From: Zoogloeaceae bacterium
GTDB taxonomy: Bacteria > Pseudomonadota > Gammaproteobacteria > Burkholderiales > Rhodocyclaceae
Direction of reading: 5' to 3'
Length of the DNA stretch: 39,744 bases
NCBI GenBank assembly: GCA_031271025.1
Contig: JAISWQ010000171.1
Location: forward strand, 1-39,744
Under the pieces are notes generated by a model. That model searched no databases, was not told where the DNA came from, and saw only the letters and a list, made by a program, of their open reading frames with translations. The translations under genes were made by a program, and so were the position numbers. Positions 1 to 8,164 of the stretch are shown in pieces. How positions within the stretch are numbered: the stretch's first letter is position 1; each line of letters begins with the position of its first letter.

Positions 1-204
1 GAATACGACGGCAAGGCGAAGGCGAGCATCCACGGCTACCGGCTCGATACGCCGAAGTTGAAAGGCAATACAGGGATGCTGGAAGCAGGTTTTACGTTGA
101 ATCCCACAGCAGAAAAACCTCTGACGCTGGAGTTCGGCGTACAGGGTTACACCGGCAGACGCGAGGGGATAACGGGGAGTTTCAGGGTAAATTACCGGTT
201 CTGA
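1..204 (+). CDS. Autotransporter-type outer-membrane beta-barrel protein, C-terminal end only
   Basis: This is the last 67 codons of an open frame that enters from the left edge and stops at TGA 202-204. The peptide alternates hydrophobic and polar residues in amphipathic strands (LEAGFTLNP, LTLEFGVQGY, GSFRVNYRF) and ends in phenylalanine. That is the usual C-terminal signature of outer-membrane barrels recognised by the BAM complex. The spacing of strands fits the last strands of an autotransporter barrel, which anchors a secreted passenger in the outer membrane. The passenger and most of the barrel lie outside the window, so the substrate or adhesive role cannot be told. A 7-bp hairpin (213-232) follows the stop but has no T-run. 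Confidence 0.7.
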   Translation, partial: EYDGKAKASIHGYRLDTPKLKGNTGMLEAGFTLNPTAEKPLTLEFGVQGYTGRREGITGSFRVNYRF

Positions 205-235
205 GGCGTGCGCCCCATTCGTCAAAATGGGGTGG

Positions 236-380
236 AAGCGACGCGGCAATCCTTCCAGCTCGTCATTGCGAGGGTCGAAGGGACGTGGCAATCCATGCGG
301 CCTTTCAGGTGGCTTTGTCGTTTCGGGAAACCGAACCGCCGCCTGGATTGCCGCGTCGCTGCGCGCCTCGCAATGACGAG
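236..380. repeat. Palindromic dispersed repeat element
   Basis: CGTCATTGCGAGG at 261-273 faces CCTCGCAATGACG at 366-378. Inside these, the arms GTGGCAATCC and GGATTGCCGC also face each other, so the roughly 120-bp unit can fold into one long hairpin. A further half unit with GAAGCGACGCGGCAATCC sits at about 236-253. Partial copies of the same family occur at the lpxC 3' end (20674-20740) and upstream of rpoH's 3' end (32803-32855). No transposase is present, so it is a non-autonomous element. The unit resembles palindromic intergenic repeats common in many bacterial genomes. Confidence 0.75.
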
Positions 381-545
381 GTGGGGGAAATTGGCGTGGC
401 GCTTCGTCTCTTGCAATGACGAAATGGGGAAAATTGGCGCAACGCTTCGCCTCTCTTGCAATGACGAGGCGAGGGAATTGGTGCAGCATTTCGCCCCTCG
501 CAATGACGAAGGTGGAGAAAATCAGCGCGTCACTTCGCCCCGCCG
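371..545. repeat. Four-copy tandem repeat, 42-45 bp period
   Basis: The motif CAATGACGA begins at 371, 414, 459 and 501, giving spacings of 43, 45 and 42 bases. Each copy continues with a purine-rich stretch (GGGGAAATTGGCG or similar) and then CGCTTCGCC or similar. The first unit overlaps the right arm of the palindromic element, which suggests that the array grew from that arm. Copies have diverged, so the array is not recent and is not a CRISPR. Confidence 0.7.
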
Positions 546-550
546 GATGC

Positions 551-570
551 GGGCGGATTGCCATCCGCCC
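551..570. repeat. Short palindrome GGGCGGA/TCCGCCC
   Basis: A perfect 7-bp inverted repeat (551-557 with 564-570) has a six-base loop TTGCCA, flanked by GATGC and CTACGA. It looks like the core of another dispersed intergenic hairpin family. No function can be assigned. Confidence 0.5.
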
Positions 571-653
571 CTACGACATCCCGTCCCGCCACCATGCCTG
601 CATGCGCAGCGATATGACGCGGGGGAACAAGGTGTGTAGATACCTATGCCTTC

Positions 654-687
654 CGGGCGGGGTTTCAAACCGGAGTTGGTTTTACGA
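654..687 (+). repeat. 34-nt dispersed repeat, copy 1
   Basis: This stretch is identical over all 34 bases to 22799-22832. It starts CGGGCGGGGTTTC and ends GTTGGTTTTACGA. Both copies lie in intergenic DNA and in the same orientation. The flanks differ, so the shared unit is the 34-mer itself. Confidence 0.8.
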
Positions 688-719
688 TGAACAGGGGAAT
701 CCTTCGAGGCGAAGTGCGC

Positions 720-765
720 AGCAAAAATCAGCGACAGCTCTTCAGGGTTGTCGCTGATTTTTGCT
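720..765. terminator. Perfect 17-bp hairpin, likely bidirectional terminator
   Basis: Arm 720-736 (AGCAAAAATCAGCGACA) is exactly complementary to 749-765, with a 12-base loop. The inner GC-rich part (GCGACA/TGTCGC) is followed by TGATTTTT, as in a rho-independent terminator, and the A-rich left arm gives the same on the other strand. It isolates rnpB from whatever is transcribed upstream. Confidence 0.65.
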
Positions 766-862
766 CCCCGAAAGTTTTGTTGACCTTGAGCGCGTCCGCG
801 ATGGAAGGCGTCGTTCTCGTCAATGTCTTGATCGCCTTGTCCCGACCGGGGGGAGAGCCGCA

Positions 863-891
863 TTGCCTTGCTGCGTGAGAACCCGGATAAT
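863..891 (+). promoter_or_regulatory. Sigma-70 promoter of rnpB
   Basis: TTGCCT (863-868) and GATAAT (886-891) are separated by 17 bases. The predicted first transcribed base, G899, is also the first base of the P1 helix of RNase P RNA. The agreement between promoter spacing and RNA 5' end supports both calls. Confidence 0.75.
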
Positions 892-898
892 CCGCGCC

Positions 899-1285
899 GG
901 GAGTCGGTCAGGCAGCCGCTGCCGGTCATCGACCGGGGGAGGAAAGTCCGGGCTTCGCAGGGCAGGATGCTGGCTAACGGCCAGGCGCTATACGCCGCAA
1001 GGCCAAGGCGACGGAAAGTGCAACAGAGAAAAGACCGCCGATGGCTTCCGTTCGCGGAAGATCAGGCAAGGGTGAAACGGCGAGGTAAAAGCTCACCGCA
1101 GGACTGGCGACAGGACTGGCATGGCAAACCCCATCCGAAGCAAGACCAAATAGGGAAGCATACGGCGTTGCCCGCGCCGCTTCCGGGTAGGTTGCTGGAG
1201 CCGCGTGGCAACGCGCGGCCTAGAGGAATGGCTGCCAGGGCGCAAGCGCCCCCACAGAACCCGGCTTATCGACCGGCTCCCGCTT
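899..1285 (+). ncRNA. rnpB: RNase P RNA, bacterial class A
   Basis: This is the catalytic RNA that cuts the 5' leader from tRNA precursors, working with the small protein RnpA. The family hallmarks are present in order. GAGGAAAGTCCGGGC at 939-953 is the 5' strand of P4 with the conserved region I, and a match to the GTGCAACAGAGAAAAGACCG region lies at about 1018-1037. AGACCAAATAGGG follows near 1143, and ACAGAACCCGGCTTATCG near 1255-1272 is the 3' strand of P4 and its flank. P1 is formed by GGGAGTCGGTC (899-909) and GACCGGCTCCC (1271-1281), with one G-U pair. The 3' end is approximate; a T-run at 1297-1302 follows shortly. The size of about 387 nt is normal for class A. Confidence 0.95.
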
Positions 1286-1490
1286 CATGTTGGGTGTTTT
1301 TTCGTATTTCCTTTCTGTTTGTATTGACGCGCTATGCGCTGAACCGGCGCTTGTTGTCATGGGTTTTCAGTACGCGCGGCATTTCACGGAGCGCCATCCC
1401 CAACGCATATGTCCGCCGCCCGTGCGGTGGTATTCGTCTTCTTGCCGGATCAAAACAAGAATCCGGCCTTGGGCGGGGAACAATGACAGG

Positions 1491-1513
1491 AGCCGCGCGA
1501 CGCGGCTTTTTTT
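1491..1513 (+). terminator. Rho-independent terminator
   Basis: AGCCGCG (1491-1497) pairs with CGCGGCT (1501-1507) around a CGA loop and is followed at once by a run of seven T. It may end a readthrough rnpB transcript or an unrecognised small RNA. Confidence 0.8.
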
Positions 1514-1600
1514 GTGTCGCCATTGCGTGACAACGGGATTTTTTCAGGGCCGCGTACCGAGCGCGCAACACACGATGGCGAGGTGTACGAAAAGGGGGAA

Positions 1601-1620
1601 AATTTGTCTCTTGACAAATT
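1601..1620. promoter_or_regulatory. 8-bp palindrome upstream of the dcw cluster
   Basis: AATTTGTC (1601-1608) and GACAAATT (1613-1620) face each other across four bases. A perfect TTGACA (1611-1616) lies inside it, but no good -10 box follows at 16-18 bases. It could be an operator; no regulator can be named. Confidence 0.3.
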
Positions 1621-1739
1621 ACTTTCAGTTTGTTTTCTCATACATTGATTCTTAAGGAATTTTTCTGAAAATCCTTGCGTAAAAAAGCGGGATTCGCGCT
1701 TAAGTCATTGTTACATCAACAAAAAAATGCCGTGCGGGC

Positions 1740-1768
1740 TTGACGCAAACGAGTGGGTGCATTAGAGT
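1740..1768 (+). promoter_or_regulatory. Probable mraZ (dcw) promoter
   Basis: TTGACG (1740-1745) and TAGAGT (1763-1768) are 17 bases apart, about 50 bases upstream of the mraZ start. The AT-rich DNA before it could act as an UP element. A second possible -10, CATAAT (1791-1796), lacks a good -35. The TGGG direct repeats described for MraZ autoregulation in other bacteria are not clearly present; only one TGGG (1754-1757) is seen. Confidence 0.5.
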
Positions 1769-1816
1769 CGAACAATCGTGCTTTTTTAGGCATAATAGTT
1801 CATAAAGGGGTTTTCT

Positions 1817-2272
1817 GTGCAAGGTTCCAGTCCTCAGACCTTGGATGGCAAGGGGCGCTTCTCCATTCCGATTGCATTTCGGGAGGAGTTGGCGGCGCTC
1901 GCCCAAGGGGAGGCGCTGGCGCTGGTCTGGAACCCCGATGGCGGGCAATTGACGCTCTATACGCGACAGGATTGGCTCCCCTATCAGGAGAAACTGGAAA
2001 AGATCGATGACTTTGACGTGCATCGCGCCCCGGTCAAGGACGCGATGCTTTCCGCCCTGCAATGGATCGAGACTGGGGAACTGGACGAACGCATCCTGAT
2101 TTCGGCGGGGTTGCGGGAAATGGCGGGACTGGACAAGGAAATCATCGTAAACGCGCGTGGGCGCGTGCTGCAAATCTGGGACAAGCAACAATGGCACGCG
2201 CATCTGGAACGGGCGCGGCAAGCCTTCCGTACCAGACCGGAAGCCGTCTTCAATTTCTGGGAAGGGCTGTAA
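1817..2272 (+). CDS. mraZ: Transcriptional regulator MraZ
   Basis: MraZ is the DNA-binding first gene of the dcw cluster and controls that cluster, including itself. The product has 151 residues, the usual size, with two SpoVT/AbrB-type half domains. The first is around residues 7-50 (LDGKGRFSIPIAF) and the second around 80-130 (LDERILISAGLRE, KEIIVNARGRVLQIWD). The start is GTG 1817, preceded by AAGGGG at the right distance, and no in-frame ATG fits the family's N-terminus. Its TAA is directly followed by the rsmH ATG with no gap, so the two are translated from one message. Confidence 0.93.
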   Translation: MQGSSPQTLDGKGRFSIPIAFREELAALAQGEALALVWNPDGGQLTLYTRQDWLPYQEKLEKIDDFDVHRAPVKDAMLSALQWIETGELDERILISAGLREMAGLDKEIIVNARGRVLQIWDKQQWHAHLERARQAFRTRPEAVFNFWEGL

Positions 2273-3211
2273 ATGCTGGCCTTTACCCACACGACGGCGC
2301 ATATCAGCGTGCTGCTGCCCGAAGCCGTCGCGGCGCTCGCCATCGAGCCGGAAGGCGTCTATGTGGATGCCACGTTTGGGCGGGGCGGGCACAGTCGCGC
2401 GATTCTTGCGAAGTTGGGCGCGAAAGGCCGCCTCCTGGCGCTGGATCGGGACCCGGCAGCGATCGAGGCAGGGCGCGCACTCACGGATTCCCGTTTTACC
2501 CTGTGTCATCGTCCCTTTTCCGAACTGTCGCAGGCGCTGGATGAAGCGGGCATTGCGCAAGTCGATGGCGTCCTGTTCGATCTGGGCGTTTCCAGCCCGC
2601 AGCTCGACGATCCCGCGCGCGGGTTCAGCTTTCGCGCGGATGCGCCGCTGGATATGCGCATGGATACCACACGTGGCGAAACTGCGGCCGAATGGCTCGC
2701 ATACGCCGACATCAAATCCATTACCGAGGTGTTGAAAAATTATGGGGAAGAACGGTTTGCTTTCCAGGTTGCAAAGAAGATTATTGCTGTCCGCGCAGAG
2801 CGGCCTGTCACCACTACAGGCGCGCTTGCCGCGCTCATACGTGAAACCGTGCGCAGCCGTGAACCCGGGCAGGACCCGGCCACTCGCAGTTTTCAGGCTC
2901 TACGGCTTCACGTCAATGAAGAGCTTCGGGAGATAGAAGTCGCCTTGCCGCAGGCGCTTGCGCGTCTCAATCCCGGCGGCAGGCTGGCAGTGATCGCCTT
3001 CCACTCGCTGGAAGACCGCATCGTCAAGCGTTTTATTCGCGCCGCCGCGAATCCGGCGGCGGCAGTGCCCAGCCATCTTCCCTTGCGTGCCGGGGAATTG
3101 CCGCAGCCGGCACTCATTGCCATCGGCAAGGCCAGGCGGCCTTCGGCGGCGGAAGTGGTGGCCAATCCCCGCGCGCGCAGCGCCGTGTTGCGGGTGGCGG
3201 AGAAGTGCTGA
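2273..3211 (+). CDS. rsmH: 16S rRNA (cytosine(1402)-N4)-methyltransferase
   Basis: RsmH (MraW) adds the N4-methyl group to C1402 of 16S rRNA in the ribosomal P site, using S-adenosylmethionine. The 312-residue product has the family start [10 protein letters not shown], the SAM-binding loop [10 protein letters not shown] at residues 32-41, LALDRDP, the motif [18 protein letters not shown], and the C-terminal block [16 protein letters not shown]. The length is normal for the family. The start ATG abuts the mraZ stop, and its own TGA overlaps the ftsL ATG (TGATG). Confidence 0.96.
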   Translation: MLAFTHTTAHISVLLPEAVAALAIEPEGVYVDATFGRGGHSRAILAKLGAKGRLLALDRDPAAIEAGRALTDSRFTLCHRPFSELSQALDEAGIAQVDGVLFDLGVSSPQLDDPARGFSFRADAPLDMRMDTTRGETAAEWLAYADIKSITEVLKNYGEERFAFQVAKKIIAVRAERPVTTTGALAALIRETVRSREPGQDPATRSFQALRLHVNEELREIEVALPQALARLNPGGRLAVIAFHSLEDRIVKRFIRAAANPAAAVPSHLPLRAGELPQPALIAIGKARRPSAAEVVANPRARSAVLRVAEKC

Positions 3212-3468
3212 TGCTACGCCTCAATCTTGTCCTGCTCCTGCTGGTAATGGTTTCCGCCCTGGGGGCGGTAGCCGCGCAGCATCGGTCGACGCGGCTTTAC
3301 CAGGGAATCCAGAATGAAATTGACCGCGCCAAACGGCTGGAGAACGATTACACCGAACTGAACGCGGATTTCCAGCGGCTTGCCGCGCATGCCAATGTCG
3401 CGCGCATTGCCCGCGAGCGCTTGCGAATGCAGGCGGCAGCGTCTGCTGCGGACAGGAGCCTCCCATGA
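3211..3468 (+). CDS. ftsL: Cell division protein FtsL
   Basis: FtsL is a small bitopic protein of the FtsQLB complex, which activates septal peptidoglycan synthesis by FtsW-FtsI. The product has 85 residues: a hydrophobic segment at about 4-22 (LNLVLLLLVMVSALGAVAA), then a periplasmic helix with heptad-like leucines (IQNEIDRAKRLENDY) and the RIARERLRM block typical of the C-terminus. ATG 3211 is chosen over GTG 3205 because GGAG (3199-3202) is then eight bases away and the start overlaps the rsmH stop. The sequence is poorly conserved, so the call leans on position between rsmH and ftsI and on topology. Confidence 0.85.
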   Translation: MLRLNLVLLLLVMVSALGAVAAQHRSTRLYQGIQNEIDRAKRLENDYTELNADFQRLAAHANVARIARERLRMQAAASAADRSLP

Positions 3469-5297
3469 GTGCCGTTCGCCGTCGCGGCATCAGGGCGCAT
3501 CGCTTTGCCGAGAACCCGATCCTGAAACTGGCGCTGCCTGCCTGGCGTGCCCACTTTCTCAGTTATGGCCTGCTGGCGTTGTTTGCGCTGATACTGGGCA
3601 TGGCCTTTTATCAACAGAATATCAAAGGGTCTTCCAATCAGGAAAAAAGCGACAAGATCATCTTGAAAGATCGCAAAATTTCCGCCCTGCGCGGCAGTCT
3701 CATGGATCGCAATGGCGATTTGCTCGCGGTCAGCGTGTCGGGCAGGGCCATTCTGGTGAGAACGTCCGTTCTGCAAAAAGCGGAAAAAAAGGCGGGGGAC
3801 GCGAAAAAGCACAAGAATGCCCTTGCGCTGGAGGAAATCCAGAGGCGCAAGAAAGCGGTGGCGGCCTTACTGGAGCTGGATCTGGAAACGCTGGAGCGGC
3901 GCTTGCAGCGCGAGAATGCCAATGTCGTCCTGAAGCGTCTGGTTTCGCAGAAACTGGCGGATCAGGTCGCGTTGGTGGGTCTGCCGGGTCTCTATATGGA
4001 TCTGGATTACATGCGCCAATACCCGCTGGGCGAAGTGACTGCGCCCCTCGTGGGCATTGTGCGCATGGGCAATAACGGTCTGAATGAAGGTCATGAAGGA
4101 CTGGAAAGATCCTTTGACAAGCGGCTGGCGGGCGAAGATGGTCTGAGGCGGGTCATGGTCGACGAACGTGGCGACGCGGTGGATGAAATCGAAATGGCAG
4201 GCGCGCGTCCGCCGCGCAACGGCGAGAACATCCGTCTTTCCATCGACGCCAAGCTCCAGTATCTTGCGTTTGCCGCGATCAAGGAAACTGTGCAGACGCA
4301 CCGAGCCGTCTGGGGCGGCGCGGTGGTGGTGGATTCCGCGACCGGCGAAATTCTGGCGCTCGCCAAGTGGCCAAGCTACGACCCCGGCGACAGCGACTCA
4401 CGCGCCAATCCTCCCAATCGCCGCAACCGCGTCATCACGGACAGCTTCGAGCCGGGTTCCACCCTGAAGCCTTTTACGGTTGCCCTGGCGCTGGAGCAGG
4501 GCAAGGTTGGCATGGATAGCCTCATCGATTGCCAGGGGCCGCTTCTGATTGGCGGGGGGCGCATCGACGATTCGCACAGTTACGGCATGTTGCCGCTGCC
4601 ACAGGTGATCCAGAGATCCTCCAACACAGGCACGGCGCGGATTGCCGCCCTGCTGGCCTATAAGGACATGTGGGAGATGTATGACCTCCTGGGCTTCGGC
4701 AAACCGCTGGAGCTGGGCTTTCCCCAGGAACGCAGCGGACGGGGACGGGTACGTCCCTGGAAAAACTGGAAGCCGGTGGAGCAGGCGACCATGTCTTACG
4801 GGCATGGCATTTCCGTGAGCCTCATCCAGTTGGCGCAAGCCTATCTTGCCTTCGCGCGCGATGGGGAGTTGATTCCGCTCACCCTGACGGTACGCGACGA
4901 GCTGCCCGCCGGACGACGGATTTTTTCCCCGCAAACGGCCAGCGAGGTACGCGCCATGCTGGAAATGGTGGTCAGTCCCGGCGGTACGGCAGTACGGGCG
5001 CAGGTGCCTGGTTATCGTGTCGGCGGCAAGACCGGGACGGCCTACAAGCTGGAAGGCGGGCAATATACCCGCAAGTATCTGGCGTCTTTCGTCGGCATCG
5101 CGCCGATTTCCAATCCACGCTTCGTCATCGCCGTGGTGGTGGATGAACCCTCGACAAGTGCCCATTCCGGCGGCGCGGTGGCGGGGCCGACGTTCTCGCG
5201 CATCGCGGCGGGGGTGCTGAATGCGCGCAACATCACGCCGGACGCCACGCAGCAGATCGTCCAGAACGTGGCGCAAACCACGGGGGGGGCGCTGTGA
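3465..5297 (+). CDS. ftsI: Septal peptidoglycan transpeptidase FtsI (PBP3)
   Basis: FtsI is the penicillin-binding protein that cross-links septal peptidoglycan in the divisome. The 610-residue product has a short basic N-terminus, one membrane segment at about 33-48, a dimerisation/pedestal domain, and a class B transpeptidase domain. The three active-site motifs are visible: S332-T-L-K335 with catalytic Ser332, S385-S-N387, and K522-T-G-T. Its ATG overlaps the ftsL stop (ATGA), and its TGA overlaps the next gene's GTG. A lysine- and alanine-rich insertion at about 105-135 adds some length over the E. coli protein. Confidence 0.96.
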   Translation: MSAVRRRGIRAHRFAENPILKLALPAWRAHFLSYGLLALFALILGMAFYQQNIKGSSNQEKSDKIILKDRKISALRGSLMDRNGDLLAVSVSGRAILVRTSVLQKAEKKAGDAKKHKNALALEEIQRRKKAVAALLELDLETLERRLQRENANVVLKRLVSQKLADQVALVGLPGLYMDLDYMRQYPLGEVTAPLVGIVRMGNNGLNEGHEGLERSFDKRLAGEDGLRRVMVDERGDAVDEIEMAGARPPRNGENIRLSIDAKLQYLAFAAIKETVQTHRAVWGGAVVVDSATGEILALAKWPSYDPGDSDSRANPPNRRNRVITDSFEPGSTLKPFTVALALEQGKVGMDSLIDCQGPLLIGGGRIDDSHSYGMLPLPQVIQRSSNTGTARIAALLAYKDMWEMYDLLGFGKPLELGFPQERSGRGRVRPWKNWKPVEQATMSYGHGISVSLIQLAQAYLAFARDGELIPLTLTVRDELPAGRRIFSPQTASEVRAMLEMVVSPGGTAVRAQVPGYRVGGKTGTAYKLEGGQYTRKYLASFVGIAPISNPRFVIAVVVDEPSTSAHSGGAVAGPTFSRIAAGVLNARNITPDATQQIVQNVAQTTGGAL

Positions 5298-8164
5298 GTC
5301 TCTCCCCATTCGATCCACGCGCGGTCTTCGGCTTCACCCCGGCAGGCGTTGCCGATGACAGCCGTGCCGTGCGCAAGGGCGACCTCTTTGCCGCCTATCC
5401 GCTGCATGGCGTGGATCGGCGTGCCTTCATCCCCGATGCGCTCGCTCGCGGCGCAACGGCAGTCGCTTGGGAGCCGGGCGCGGGTTTTGCGTGGCCGCCG
5501 GAATGGCGGACGCCCAATTGCGCGGTGCGCAATCTGCGCGCGCAGGTGGGCGCGCTGGCGCATGAGCTTGCGGACGATCCTTCCGCGGCGGTGGACGTGC
5601 TGGCGGTGACCGGCACCAATGGCAAGACCACCATCAGCCAATGGCTGGCCCAGTCCCTGCCGCACCCCTGTATTGCGGTGGGTACTCTGGGGGCGGGTTT
5701 TCCGGGCGCGCTTGCAGCCACGGGCTTTACTACGCCGGAAGCAACGACACTGGCGCGTCTTTTGGCGGATGCGTGTAAAAAGGGGGCGCGAGCCTGCGCG
5801 CTGGAAGCCTCTTCCATTGGTATCGCGGAAGGGCGGCTTGACGGTTGCCGCATCGACACCGCGATTTTCAGTAATTTCACGCATGACCATCTCGATTACC
5901 ACGGCAACATGGCGGCCTATGCCGCAGCCAAGGAAAAACTCTTTCAGTGGCCGGGATTGCGGCTGGCGGTTGTGAATCTCGACGACGCCCTGGGGCGCAG
6001 GATCGCGCGGGAGACGCGGGCGGAAAAAGTAGTGGGCACGACGCGCTTCGGGCAGGCGGCGCTGCCTGTCGTGGTGGGCGCGGAAAATGTGCGCGTCACC
6101 CGTGCAGGGCAGGCGTTTTGTCTCATCACGCCGCAGGGCCGGGCGGATGTGCGTACCCGCCTGATTGGCGCTTACAACGTGGACAACCTTTTGGCGGTGG
6201 CCGCCGTACTGTTGGAGCGCGGTCTGACGTTGGCAGCCGTGGTGGAAAAGCTGGAAACCCTGACGCCACCGCCGGGGCGGATGGAACGCTACGGCGGCGA
6301 AGGCGAACCGCTCGTCATGGTGGATTACGCCCACACCCCGGACGCGCTGGAAAATGCCCTCGTCGCCTTGCGTCCCATCGCAACGGCGCGTGGCGGCAAT
6401 CTCGTCTGTCTTTTCGGCTGCGGCGGCGACCGCGACCGGACGAAGCGTCCGGAAATGGGAGAAGTTGCGGCGCGGCTTGCGGATGGCGTATGCCTTGCCA
6501 ACGACAATCCGCGTGGGGAAAACCCCGGCGACATCCTGCGTGAAATCCTGGCGGGGGTAAGGGAAGAAGAGGCGCGGGCCAATGTCGCTGAAATTCCCGA
6601 TCGTGCCTGTGCCATTCGCCAGATCGTCTGGCGGGCCAAACCGGAGGATGTCATTCTGCTGGCGGGCAAGGGGCATGAGGCGCATCAGGAAATCGCGGGG
6701 GTTTTCCATCCCTTCCGCGACGGCGAAAAGGCGGAAAACGCCCTCGCCGCCCGCCGTGCGGGCGCGATGCGCTGGAATCTCGCGGAAATCGCCGACGTGC
6801 TGGAAGCGGAACTGCTGAACACCACGGCGGCAGCGGAAATCATTGTCGAAGGCATCGCCACCGATACCCGCGCCGATTGTTCTGGAAAGCTCTTCGTCGC
6901 CCTGAAAGGCGAAAACTTTGACGCTCACGATTATCTGGACAAGGCCGTGGCGCAGGGCGCAAAGGCGTTGCTGGTTTCCCGCGCCGAGGCCGTCCCCGCC
7001 GGCGTGCCCGCCGTGCGGGTGGACGAACCCCGTCTCGCGCTGGGACGGCTGGCGGCGCGCTGGCGGCAGTTTTTCCAGATACCGCTCATTGCGCTCACCG
7101 GCTCCAATGGCAAGACCACCACCAGGGAAATGCTTGTCCGCATCCTGCGAACCGCTTACGGCGAAGCGGCGGTTCTGGCGACCGAAGGCAATTACAACAA
7201 CGACATCGGGATGCCGCTCACGTTGCTCAGGCTCGCGCCGCAGCACAAGGTTGCCGTGATCGAGATGGGGATGAATCATCCTGGCGAAATCGAATCGCTC
7301 ACGCAAATCGCGCGCCCGGATGTGGCGCTCATCACCAACGCCGGACGCGCGCATCTGGAAGGCATGGGCGATCTGGAGGGTGTCGCGCGGGAAAAGGGGT
7401 CTATTTACAATGGCCTTTCCAGCAACGGAATTGCCCTCATAAACGAGGATGATCCACATGCGGGGTTGTGGCGTGAACTGAACCGGCAACGCGAGGTTCT
7501 TGGCTTTGCGCTGGAGCGGCAAAGCGATGTCGGCGCCACGCTGCAAACGGAAGGTTTGCGCACCCGGATGACGCTGCGCTGCGCTCTGGGTTCTGTGGAT
7601 ATTCACCTCGGCGTGCCGGGAAAACACAATGCCCGGAACGCGCTTGCCGCCGCTGCCACCGCGATTTACGCGCTGCGTCCCTTTGCCGCCGCCGAACGCC
7701 TTGCATTCATCGAGCGCGGGCTGGAAGCCTTCGCGGGGGTGAACGGTCGCCTGCAACCACGCCAGGGCGCGGGCGGCGCGACGGTTCTGGATGACAGCTA
7801 CAACGCCAATCCCGATTCCGTCCGCGCCGGGATCGAGGTGCTGGCGGGTCTTGCGGGGCAAAGAATTCTGGTACTGGGCGATATGGGCGAGATCGGCGCG
7901 GAAGGCGCGCGCCTGCACGCCGAGGCGGGCGAAGCGGCGCGTCAGGCCGGGGTGGACAAACTCTACGCGCTGGGCGCGGCGAGCGCCGCTGCCGTGGAAA
8001 CCTTTGGCGCGGACGCGCGGCACTTCACGACGCCGGAAGCCCTGGTCGCGGCGCTGAAACCGGAACTCGACGCGCACACCGTCGTGCTGGTGAAAGGCTC
8101 ACGCTTCATGAAGATGGAGCGGATCGTGGCGGAATTGCTGGATATACGCGGGAGGGCCGACTGA
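5294..8164 (+). CDS. murEF: Fused MurE-MurF: meso-DAP-adding and D-Ala-D-Ala-adding ligases
   Basis: One 956-residue frame carries two consecutive Mur ligases of the cytoplasmic peptidoglycan pathway. Residues 1 to about 491 are MurE: ATP loop GTNGKT at 107-112 and DNPR at 404-407, the motif that marks meso-diaminopimelate specificity. Residues from about 492 ([12 protein letters not shown]) to the end are MurF: ATP loop GSNGKTTT at 603-610, [13 protein letters not shown] and [11 protein letters not shown]. The product would convert UDP-MurNAc-dipeptide to the tripeptide and then the pentapeptide. No stop, gap or ribosome binding site separates the halves. The start GTG 5294 overlaps the ftsI stop. 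Such fusions are known in some betaproteobacteria. Confidence 0.94.
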   Translation: MSLSPFDPRAVFGFTPAGVADDSRAVRKGDLFAAYPLHGVDRRAFIPDALARGATAVAWEPGAGFAWPPEWRTPNCAVRNLRAQVGALAHELADDPSAAVDVLAVTGTNGKTTISQWLAQSLPHPCIAVGTLGAGFPGALAATGFTTPEATTLARLLADACKKGARACALEASSIGIAEGRLDGCRIDTAIFSNFTHDHLDYHGNMAAYAAAKEKLFQWPGLRLAVVNLDDALGRRIARETRAEKVVGTTRFGQAALPVVVGAENVRVTRAGQAFCLITPQGRADVRTRLIGAYNVDNLLAVAAVLLERGLTLAAVVEKLETLTPPPGRMERYGGEGEPLVMVDYAHTPDALENALVALRPIATARGGNLVCLFGCGGDRDRTKRPEMGEVAARLADGVCLANDNPRGENPGDILREILAGVREEEARANVAEIPDRACAIRQIVWRAKPEDVILLAGKGHEAHQEIAGVFHPFRDGEKAENALAARRAGAMRWNLAEIADVLEAELLNTTAAAEIIVEGIATDTRADCSGKLFVALKGENFDAHDYLDKAVAQGAKALLVSRAEAVPAGVPAVRVDEPRLALGRLAARWRQFFQIPLIALTGSNGKTTTREMLVRILRTAYGEAAVLATEGNYNNDIGMPLTLLRLAPQHKVAVIEMGMNHPGEIESLTQIARPDVALITNAGRAHLEGMGDLEGVAREKGSIYNGLSSNGIALINEDDPHAGLWRELNRQREVLGFALERQSDVGATLQTEGLRTRMTLRCALGSVDIHLGVPGKHNARNALAAAATAIYALRPFAAAERLAFIERGLEAFAGVNGRLQPRQGAGGATVLDDSYNANPDSVRAGIEVLAGLAGQRILVLGDMGEIGAEGARLHAEAGEAARQAGVDKLYALGAASAAAVETFGADARHFTTPEALVAALKPELDAHTVVLVKGSRFMKMERIVAELLDIRGRAD

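Larger units (their letters stand above)
205..862. other. Repeat-rich intergenic region between the barrel gene and rnpB
   Basis: No credible protein gene is seen here. The open frames on both strands run straight through palindromic repeats and have no recognisable domains. The region holds a family of palindromic repeats (about 236-545), a hairpin at 551-570, one copy of a 34-nt dispersed repeat (654-687) and a perfect 17-bp hairpin (720-765). These are listed separately. Confidence 0.7.
1286..1816. other. Intergenic region between rnpB and mraZ
   Basis: No protein gene is supported. The region contains an inverted repeat GCCGGAT/ATCCGGC (1444-1467), a strong terminator (1491-1513), an 8-bp palindrome (1601-1620), an AT-rich stretch (about 1600-1735) and the mraZ promoter. 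The terminator has no matching upstream gene other than rnpB, which ends about 200 bases earlier. Confidence 0.6.

Noticed and set aside
371..545. Tandem repeats considered as a CRISPR array
   Set aside because: The units are contiguous with no unique spacers of constant length, copies diverge, and no cas gene is near.
208..639. Open frames on both strands in the repeat region
   Set aside because: They read through palindromic and tandem repeats, and no start has a ribosome binding site.
868..1530. A 220-codon frame covering rnpB
   Set aside because: The stretch is RNase P RNA with its conserved blocks; the frame is accidental.
5042..8077. A 1011-codon open frame on the - strand opposite murEF
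   Set aside because: It runs antisense to a gene with clear Mur ligase motifs. Its translation is rich in Arg, His, Gln and Gly with no domain, as expected from GC-rich codon bias on the opposite strand.
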